A DNA stretch of 64,000 nucleotides from Thermothelomyces thermophilus ATCC 42464 (lineage: Eukaryota; Ascomycota; Sordariomycetes; Sordariales; Chaetomiaceae): contig NC_016472.1 of assembly GCF_000226095.1 (NCBI RefSeq), positions 10,664,001 to 10,728,000 on the forward strand. Reading direction: 5' to 3'. The position numbers and the translations under genes were made by a program. Below are positions 55,997 to 64,000 of the stretch, piece after piece (position 1 is the first letter of the stretch; the number at the start of each line of letters is the position of its first letter). The notes beneath the pieces were generated by a model. That model saw only the letters and a list, made by a program, of their open reading frames with translations. It searched no databases and was not told the DNA's origin.

Positions 55997-57781
55997 CTAC
56001 AATATCTCGCTGATCTTCTTGACCACCCTCGACTCGGATCCATCCTCGCTACTGCAATAACTCCCCGCATTCTTGAATCCGTCTTTTAGATTGTACTCCT
56101 CGGCCGGGCCCGGGCCCGGCCGCTGCTCCTCGACCTCGATGTGCTCGTCTTCGAGCGTCTCGTCCGAGATCATCTTGGGGTTGAACGCGAACGAGCCCTT
56201 GGGCACAAACGTGGACGCCAACACGAGTGCCGAGATGACCGTCATCTGCACGCCCGCAGTGAAGAGCAGGCCGGTGCGGACCTCGCCGCCCCCGTCGGTG
56301 CCGCCCGTTCTGTTGTACACGCCGTCGAGGTATCTCCCCAGGAGGGTTCCCGCGACGGCGTAGGTGGTGATGTAGAAGGAGTAGAGGAACGCCATGACGG
56401 CGCCGAGGGCCGACACGTTCTTGTTCTGCGACTCGATGCGGGCCAGGGACGCCTGGATGTAGGCGGCGAGCGACACGTCGCCCGAGGCCCAGCCGTACGA
56501 GATGGGCGCGAACGTGGCGGCGGCGATCCACGCCTGGCCGACGCGGCCCGGCGGGGGCCGCCAGAACGGTATGTACCAGACGATCAGCAGCATCAGCGCG
56601 TCCAGGCGCAGCCAGGGCATGGGCGTTTGCACGGCGTTGGTGAAGAGGAAGACCGAGAACGCGCCGATCAGCTCGCCCAGGTTGGAGCCGCCGACGATGA
56701 TCTGCGCCCAGGCCGAGTTGCCCATGTATCGCTGGGCTATCTGCGGGGCCACGTTGTTTTCCAGGAACCGGTGGGCGTAGAGCGCGACCGAGTAGCCCGG
56801 CACGAGCCAGATGAACTTGCGCGAGGTGAAGAGGATCCTGGCGCCGACCCAGATCGACTCGACAAAGAGGTAGAGGCCGCTGAGAGCGGCCTTGAAGTAG
56901 GACGGCCTTTCGATTGCTTGCAGGTGTGCGGTCCGGCGGCGGAAGCCCAGATCGCTGATGAAAACCCAGGCAACGGCGCTGATGAGGAAGCAGGCAGGCG
57001 TGACGATAAAGGCCATGTTGTTGCCGAGCTGGGGGATGATGACCAGCCCTGTCGTGAATGCCCCGGCCGTGCCGGATACCTCGTAGAATATATGAACCAT
57101 GGAATCCAGCCTCTTCAGCTTCTGGATGTGTCCCCCAACAATATCGCGCGGGATGACCCGGCGGATGAGCTCCACCATGCCGTACACTATGCCGCACGCG
57201 CAGTACACCGGTATCATGATGTCTGTGTTGTACCTGAAGGGTTGTTAGCGGCCAACCTGCCCCCTCTAGATTATGATATGGTTATCCTGACTTTCCGTAG
57301 TGGCCATGGTCGCGGTGGTTGGTGCGAGAAGCTGCAGGCATGAAGGTACCTCCGGTCGCCGCGTCGATAATGAGTAAGAGAGCCGAGCAGGCTCCAAAGA
57401 TAACGATGGCACAGGCGAGCACATTCTTAGTAGGATATCTTTTCACCTGAGTCGAGCTTGTTAGAGTAATGTCTCCTGATGTCTTTTTTTTCTTGGGGGG
57501 GGGGGGGGTTGTACCAAGGGTCCAATTAGAATGGAACCGATACATTGACAGGCCTGATTTAGCCCAGTGAGCAGACCGACTCGCTCAAAAGTTCGGCTAG
57601 GCGTTCCGTTGATGGCTGCTTCGTGATCGTATCTGTTGGTGGCAAGTGCTATGACCGAGCCGTTGAACGCTTCAAGACCGAACTTGTACACCATAATCCC
57701 CGCGATGTACAGGGCAATGTTGCGGCGCTCCTGTGGGGTGAAAGACCGGAGGCTCTCCCCAAGGTTGCCAAACGGTCCCAT
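55997..57781 (-). CDS. MFS-type transporter, fungal conserved
   Basis: A polytopic MFS-like transporter of 552 residues in three exons: 57781-57515, 57446-57292 and 57233-55997. The N-terminus MGPFGNLGESLRSFTPQERR leads into ALYIAGIMVYKFGLEAFNGS. Exon 3 has VYGMVELIRRVIPRDIVGG, then about nine hydrophobic segments and an acidic tail (DETLEDEHIEVEEQRPGPG). The intron 2 donor is the weak GTCAGG (57291), chosen because it restores HYGK-YNTDIMIPVYCACG in frame. The alternative GTACCT donor at 57325 with an acceptor inside TACAACACAG also keeps frame and removes ~15 residues. Intron 1 contains a run of 14 G (+ strand). Substrate unknown; I do not recognise a characterised homologue. Confidence 0.82.
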
Positions 57782-59662
57782 GTTGAAGCAAGAACGGCAT
57801 CAAGGTCGTGAAGAGGGACGCCTGAGCAGACGACGGGTTCAAGGATCTGAAAGTCAATGTGGGGTGCCGCGTGCGATATACATACACATATGCTACGTGC
57901 CCATCGGGCCCTCCCACACACACGTGTGGGGTTTGCGCGCTCGACGTGGCCCCTGGGCGGGTGAGGAGGTCACTTAACCCAAAGATCGCTTCGGTAAGGG
58001 AATCCACGGTCCCCTAATGGGAACACAAGCGGCAGCGATGGGTCGAGACTCAATCTAGAACCCCTTGTCAGCCCTGCGGCAGGTGGGGGGTTACAAGTGT
58101 AAGTATGTACTCGTACCTTAATTACATATGCAATCCGCACATACGCAGTACATGCGCCTCTGCCGCCTGCTGATGATTTGGCGCTTTGCCGCGTCGGGTG
58201 ATCCCAGGTGATCCCAAGACAACCAAGAGGCGTCAGGTTTGAGCGTATGTACAGTTCAGCGGTATGTTGAACTTGGCTGCAGTCCGAATGCGAACGGGCC
58301 ACACCCGATGTACCGCGGGAGCTCGCGCATGCGCCGCATCTTGTGCGGTGGTAGCGTTATCTTGTTGACCGAGTTCCTTCCCTCGGACGGGAGGTTGGTC
58401 TCGGTTTGGTAACCGGTGGTTCAAGGGATCCCGGTGACCCTGACCTGACTCGCAGATTCTGAGCTATTTCGACAGCAATGCACTGGCAGCCTGCGGCGTG
58501 AAACCCCTCGATCAATGTCAGAGCAGGGGTGGGGGGGTTGGTTGCTTGCTCTTTGGGAGCCAGACGTTCGTGCACGTGGTCTTGGCCTCGAATATTCTGC
58601 GCAACCCTAAAACTGACCTTGTCACACCTTGTTGGCCCAATGCACTGGAGCGGATATCGAAGCCGAGCGATGGCAGATGCACACCATTGGCGTGCCGACT
58701 TGGGCAAAAGCAGTTCGAAGTCCGATGTGTTCCCCGATTGCGCAGCTCGAAACCGAGCTGTGCTCGAGTTGGTGGCTCATGGTTGTGACCCCCTAGAACA
58801 ATGGTAAACAAGTGATGCGGGCTCAGGAATATATGTTGGAAAATCGTATTTCTATACCTTCTGATGACACTATTACCCGTACTAAGCAATAATTGACTGG
58901 AGTTGGTATTGATTCAGCATCTTTACCCTCTGTTTGGGCGGGCAAGTTCGATGCAAGATTCAATTCCTTCAATTCCACGGATGAATGTACATATGTACAT
59001 ACAGTACATGGTACTACGGATAAGGCAGGCACATCCCAAGCGCGCAATCTCCGGTTTGGACCGAACAGTTTGCAGCGAATGAGCGATGCGCAAACGAGCA
59101 CGATGCTGAATCGGACCCTTGGCGCCTCAGAACCTCAACCGAGAAACCCCCACCTTCCCGCGAGTGACACCACACACGCACTACTTTGTCTGGCATCTGA
59201 TTATCGGTGGCCCTCTCCACCGCGCTTCTTGGACCTTGGAAGTGCAATGCAGGCGCGTGTCGCAGCGCACCGCTAGCACAGGGTTCAGAACTTCGGCTCG
59301 GCTCGTATGATACTACACCACTATTGCGCACCCAAGACACCCTGGACAGTCCATACATGTACCACGCGATGCAGCATTCAAGTTCCAGTGGCCTGGGTCA
59401 GGCTTGGTATGTACTGTACAGTATTCACTTACCTTGGCTTCCAGGAAGCGAGGATTGCCAACGCCAACGGAACAACGGAACTTGATGGATCCAACGCAGT
59501 CTTCCACAAAACCTTCGATTCTCTAATTAGTCCTCCACTGTCCTCCAACGTGTCGCGGGTGAATTGGACGCGTTTCTTTCTGTCTTGTTCGTCCCCTTTT
59601 CGCTCGACTACGTTGACGCAACCGAGTCGTCACGGTCGGCTCTATTCACCAGCGTCCCGGTA
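57782..59662. other. Divergent intergenic region, 1.9 kb
   Basis: Between the divergent starts of the transporter and the SH3-domain gene. It has palindromic words around 58,985-59,000 (TGTACATATGTACATAC). No gene is found. Confidence 0.6.
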
Positions 59663-62083
59663 ATGGCAGGAGATGAAGACCTTCTCATCCGGCCCCTGCG
59701 GGACGTGGTCTCGATCGGGAAGAACGCTGTGGCCAGCACCACCCTTGTCCCTCTCCATGTCCCCGGGTCCGCGGGCCATGCCGATCCCATCGCCAGCGCC
59801 GCACACGCCCTGCTTCGAGAAGGCCAGCGCGCACTGAACAAGGTGCAGAGTATCTGGCAGGACCAGGCGAGCAAGTACGACGATGGCGTTCGGGATGCGA
59901 TCGTGCAACAAGGTAAGACGTCTGGAGTTTGTCACTACTCGATCCGGCTCGCTCTTTACTGACTTCAATTCCTCGTCCTAGCCTCCATTGAGAAAAAGCG
60001 TTTGCATCTTGAGGATCTCCTCCGGAATTTTCATGGTTCTACCCAGTTAGAGGAAATTGATCAGGCAAGATATGTTGCCCTCCGCGCAGCAGCCAGGGCG
60101 CTCGCCCTCGATGTTGTTGAAACTGCAAATCGGCTCCAGCTGGAGACCACGGCGCCTGCATTGCCGCCAGGCGGGTTCCCTCCTCTACCCCCCCTACCAT
60201 CTCGGCCAGAGACGCGGGCTGGTCCCGGATCTCGTCCGCAATCCGCCCACTCCACCCGCCCAAGAGCTCCGTCAAAAGCGAACACAACCCATAGAGGTGC
60301 GGGGCATCGATCTCTTGAACTGAGCGAGCCTGCGCGGCAGCGTCCGGGAGTCCCCCGGCGTTTGTCGGCTTCGTCAAACGAGATGTCCGCCGAGGCAATT
60401 GCAGCACACCGGTCTCAGTCAAGCCAACATGCCGATGCCTGTTCGCCTTGCCAAACAAACCCACACGACTCCTACTCCTTCACACCTCCCACTTCTCCAA
60501 CCGCGGACCCGGAAGAATTACAAATTGGCAGCCTCACACCGGTTACATTGGAACGCAGGAGGACTTTTGACTCTCCTCCCAGCCCAGGCATCACCGAAAC
60601 CAGCAGGTCCGTCATGTCAACCGCCAGTATATCCTCGTCGGCCGTACTGGCCAGCCTAGACTCTGTGGTCCTTGAGGAGGAAACCAATGGACCGGACTCT
60701 GCAATCATGGATGAATCAAGAGCCTCGGTGCCGCCTCTTGTATCGAGAAACAGCAGCGCAGAATCCGGTAAGATTGGATTCGACGATATGTTGAGGGAAT
60801 CTGGCTACAACAGTGACTGGCGCAAGTCGCGGCCGGAAACTCCCCGGGCCCCTGACTGCGCAATACGCGAAGACAGCACATATTACAAATTGAAGGGACT
60901 TTGCAGGGGTGCCACCAGGTTTAGGAAGGATGGGCACTGGGGGAGCATAAAGCTCACTTCCGAGTATGACCATGGCGTTACTGCTACGGGAGCTGGTGCG
61001 GGTGACATGCTGAGGGCATCTGACGGCATCATAGTCCCCTTTCAGTACGAAGTAACCATGGTCGGGGCGTGCGGTGACTGCGGATACGCTCACAGTTTAG
61101 ACGACGTTGAGCTCGACAAGGGAAATAAGCGTAAGTCCGTTTGTCCCCGCGTCTTTCTCCATCCTTTGTTTCTGACCTGTCCCTCAGCCGAAGCGATTCG
61201 CACCTCCGAGTCCGGGGCCCGTTACCGCTTGCGGCTCCTCTTCAAATCCCACCTCCGGCAAAGAAGCAGCGCGGAAACGCACTACGCCTGCCTCTGGTGC
61301 GTGCAGGCGGGCGCCTGCACCAGAGAAGGAGACGCCACCGTCTTCCGGTCGCCGGACGACCTCCTGCGCCACCTCGCGCGCCACCCCCAACCGCTCGCCT
61401 CCATAGCCGGCGTCTCAGTGTGCTACGGCAAACTGCCGGACTCGGCGCCTCTGGAATTCGACCTACACCTTCCCGAGACCCCGATCCCCGTGCCGATGCC
61501 GGAGAACGTGGCCAGGCTGCCGACGGCAATCGCCGTAAAAGATCACTACCGTCGTCCTGGAAGGGGGAAGCTAGACAAACCGCCGAGATACGAGGCGGAC
61601 ATGCTCGAATTCATGGAGGGCGCCTGCGTCGTGGGAGTCATGTTCCCTGAAAAATGGGGAGGGAAGTATTGCCTCGGGAGACACGACGGCGATTTCGGAG
61701 CATTCCCGGCAAAGGCCATCGAGTTGCGGCCCCCGCAGGAGACAGAGATACCGGCTGGTGGGGAGAGCGGCATGAGCGTGACGGCGAGATGGAAGTGGCA
61801 GCCACCAGAGACTGCAGGAGCGCCATGGCTATCATTTGGTAAAGGGGAGGTCATCACGAACGTGCAGTGCCTCTATGCAGACTACTGGTGCTGGTCAGGC
61901 ACGAACAGCAAGGGGAAGACAGGAGTGTTCCCCCAGTGTTTTATCGACCTGCAGACGTTGAGAGGACAGGAGCCCGTCGCAAAGAAGCAGAGCAGGGGAA
62001 GGAGTTTCTTCGGATCTCGAACCAAGGGGAATGCCGCATCCAAGAGTAATACTGCCGGTCACTCAGAGTCGGCGGCGTCATAG
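59663..62083 (+). CDS. SH3-domain protein, large scaffold
   Basis: Exons are 59663-59912, 59982-61130 and 61188-62083, giving about 764 residues. The ATG at 59663 (MAGDEDLLIRPLRDVV) follows a non-ATG open leader. The second intron (61131-61187, GTAAGT...CTCAG) is 57 nt, a multiple of three with no stop, so retention would insert 19 residues in frame. The N-terminal ~110 residues are helical; a Pro/Ser/Arg-rich linker follows (PPGGFPPLPPLPSRPETR). A conserved-looking centre has YKLKGLCRGATRFRKDGHWG and CGDCGYAHSLDDVELDKGN. Two SH3-like folds lie at ~584-650 (ADMLEFMEGACVVGVMFPEK) and ~665-725 (PWLSFGKGEVITNVQCLYAD, YWCWSGTNSKGKTGVFP). The tail is basic and Ser-rich. Probably a cytoplasmic adaptor; no catalytic motif. 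Confidence 0.8.
61131..61187 (+). other. 57-nt frame-preserving intron
   Basis: Canonical donor GTAAGT and acceptor CCCTCAG inside the SH3-domain gene. Its length is 3n and it has no stop in the host frame, so both spliced and unspliced messages would be translatable. Confidence 0.7.
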
Positions 62084-62228
62084 AGTTAAGAAATAAGACC
62101 CCGATACCCGGGGTGCATCATATTATCAGATTACGCCAAAAGCCGAGACTGATCAATCCCGGTTGCTATGAAGTCCAAACGAAAGGGGATCGACCGACCC
62201 GCACGCGATCGAACCAACTCGAACCTAA

Positions 62229-63463
62229 CTAAGCCTTCCACTCCGACAGCAGGCTGTCTAGTAGCTCATGTCGCCTCGCGGCAATGTCGAACGTCGCGTA
62301 GCTTTCCTGGGCCCCACCGGCCTTGACCTCTGCGAAGGCTTCGTACAACGCGCCGATGCCCCTTGCCTGGAACGGTAGCTCCTGCTGCCAATCGGCCCAC
62401 TGCCACTCGACCTTGTCCACGGTGTTCGTCTCATAGTCGTGGACCTCAAAGAAGGAGGGCACGGACTCTTCGCCAGCGTGGATGAACGTATGCTTCGGGG
62501 AGGTCACTTTGATCTCTCCCTTCTCACCGGCAATGGTCCACGACAGCACGGGGTCCCCGGGGAACGGCTGGCCGCGGCGGAAGCGGTAGTGCAGCGTGGC
62601 GTTGGGTTGGGTAATGTGGGACTCGTTCCACTTTCCGGAGACCAGAATCAGGTCGGGCACGGTGGACTGGGCGGTCCCCACGGCATTGCCAGCTCCGTCA
62701 AGGAGCTTAACCTCGGGCCGCTGCAGGTGGAAGTCGCCCTTAGCCGAGGCGAGCTCGCCAAGGACGGCCAAAACCATTTCAAAAACTGCGTCGCGTTAAT
62801 CATCAGGGTTGCTTCCCTCATCCCCTCCGAGTTCGCAATCACGCAATAATTATAATACTCACTATGCGCGAACCCAATCGTATAGACATTCCCCCCGACC
62901 TCCCGCTGGGTAAAGTACGAGAGGCTCTGGGGGACCCCGTGCCTGTCGTTCAAGCCGCCAAACACCCTGAGCTCGGAGCTCAGCACCTTGCCGATCCTCC
63001 CACTCTCCAGGACTTCCCGCAGTTTGGCTACGACGGGGGCCTTGCCGCCCTGTAGCCCGACGATGGTCCTAACACCCGCCTTGGCGGCCTCGTCGGCCAG
63101 CTCGCGCGCGAGCCGCCCGTCCTGCGCCAGCGGCCACTCGACGAAGACGTCCTTGCCGCGGCGCACGCTGTCGAGGACGGTGGCGTAGTGCTTGTCGACG
63201 CGGGTCGTGCACACGACCAGGTCGACGCCGTCGTCGGCCGCCAGCTCGGCAGGGTCGCCGTACGTGCGCGTCGTCTCGAGCGGCAGCCCGTACGCCGCCG
63301 CGGCCGCGCGCGCCGCCTCGGCCGTCGAGTTGAGCAGCGCCACCACCTCGTACTTGGACCGCCCCCGGGACGAGAACAAGTAGGGCAGGTGGGCGCGCGA
63401 GGCCCAGGCCGTCTTTGCGCTGGAGGAAAGGCCGATGATGGCGACGCGGATGCGATAGACCAT
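62229..63463 (-). CDS. Gfo/Idh/MocA oxidoreductase, Gal80-like
   Basis: A 385-residue NAD(P)-binding protein of the Gfo/Idh/MocA family, most like fungal Gal80-type proteins. Exons are 63463-62863 and 62785-62229, joined by a 77-nt intron (GTGAGT...GCAG, phase 1). The Rossmann start is VAIIGLSSSAKTAWASRAHL, with the Gal80-style Ser-rich loop in place of the classical GxGxxG. VDLVVCTTRVDKHYATVLDS and KDVFVEWPLAQDGRLARELA follow, EWPLA taking the place of the usual EKP. Then VRTIVGLQGGKAPVVAKLRE and YTIGFAH. The lost catalytic Lys and modified loop suggest a sensor or a divergent oxidoreductase rather than a classic dehydrogenase. It is not known whether it regulates sugar genes such as the permease 11 kb away. 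Confidence 0.87.
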
Positions 63464-64000
63464 GGTTGTCTCTGTTTCTAGATCCGTGTGTGTGTGTGTG
63501 TGTGTGTGTCTTGTGTTTTTGCGTGTATGCGCGTATGGGGTTTTGGCGATGTTTTCTTATGCTCGAATAAGGTCGATTTGTGATCCTGTACGATTAATAT
63601 GGGAAGTTCATATCGATACTCCGGGCCGTTATGTACACTTTAGTCCACTAGTCATAGTATCCTGACATCAGACCTAATAAAGCATTCCTCGCATCGCCGA
63701 ATTAGAAATCATCTTCAGCAAGAGGGCGGGTGACAGGGTGGTGAGTTCGGATATTACTGCATTTGTCATCACCTCGGACTGTCACGCCATGACCCAAGAC
63801 CAATGAACACTGTCCTCTCAATCCTGCCACAGTATATGGTAATCCGTATGGATTACTATCCATATGTATGTACCTGCCATCGATGCACGAGGAGCTCATC
63901 GATCACAAGCCTTCCGCAATGGCTTCGCAGTGGGGGCTTGGAATCGGGGAATCGGGGGGAATCGGGCTTAGCCGAAATGTCTTGCTCATATTGACAGAGA
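63464..64000. other. Upstream flank with (GT)n repeat
   Basis: A (GT)n microsatellite at about 63486-63509 lies 23 bp upstream of the oxidoreductase ATG, in its likely 5' UTR. A CATATGTATGTA word is near 63,860. No gene is seen to the window edge. Confidence 0.6.

Noticed and set aside
56141-57343. 400-codon + strand frame over the MFS gene
   Set aside because: Antisense shadow; the minus strand shows transmembrane helices and splice sites.
1-64000. CRISPR arrays, operons or ribosome binding sites
   Set aside because: The window is fungal nuclear DNA with spliced genes; no direct-repeat/spacer array was seen.

Overview
The window comes from a filamentous ascomycete, probably a Sordariomycete (Sordariales/Chaetomiaceae-like is a guess from protein style). 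Protein-coding exons are GC-rich and interrupted by short GT-AG introns of about 50-120 nt (one in the O-methyltransferase is 284 nt). Gene spacing is 1-3 kb. A sharply bounded 16.6-kb AT-rich block carries the marks of repeat-induced point mutation (RIP).

Layout. 0-12.7 kb: the 3' end of a D-2-hydroxyacid dehydrogenase, a polytopic membrane protein, a fungal rhodopsin-type membrane protein interrupted by one in-frame stop, an intact four-exon O-methyltransferase and the wreck of a secreted GMC oxidoreductase. 14.0-19.1 kb: the most notable pair, a fused aspartyl-tRNA synthetase-DUF2156 protein (ergosteryl-aspartate synthase, ErdS type) transcribed divergently from an HSL-type alpha/beta hydrolase. 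This suggests a sterol aspartylation and de-aspartylation module. 19.7-24.6 kb: a decaying accessory block with a truncated DUF3435-like tyrosine recombinase, a truncated FHA-like protein kinase and a DUF7924 gene. 26.3-32.1 kb: an ankyrin-repeat protein, an 83-residue zinc-ribbon-like protein and a small secreted cysteine-containing protein.

33,091-49,645 is one nested retroelement insertion. Its 255-bp outer direct repeats are flanked by CACTC/TACTC target duplications. Inside are a Ty3/Gypsy element, part of a second LTR family, a Tad1-like LINE that carries a younger solo LTR, and an inverted end fragment of the first Gypsy family. All are RIP-damaged fossils.

50.7-63.5 kb: an alpha-glucoside-type sugar permease, a second MFS-type transporter, a large SH3-domain protein and a Gal80-like Gfo/Idh/MocA oxidoreductase. 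The permease and the Gal80-like protein hint at sugar use, but nothing shows co-regulation.

Three host genes (rhodopsin type, kinase, DUF7924) each have a single in-frame stop where a CAA or CAG codon is expected. This is the CpA-to-TpA change typical of RIP, here outside the AT-rich island. Exon boundaries were inferred by eye from splice signals and frame continuity. No alignments or searches were run.
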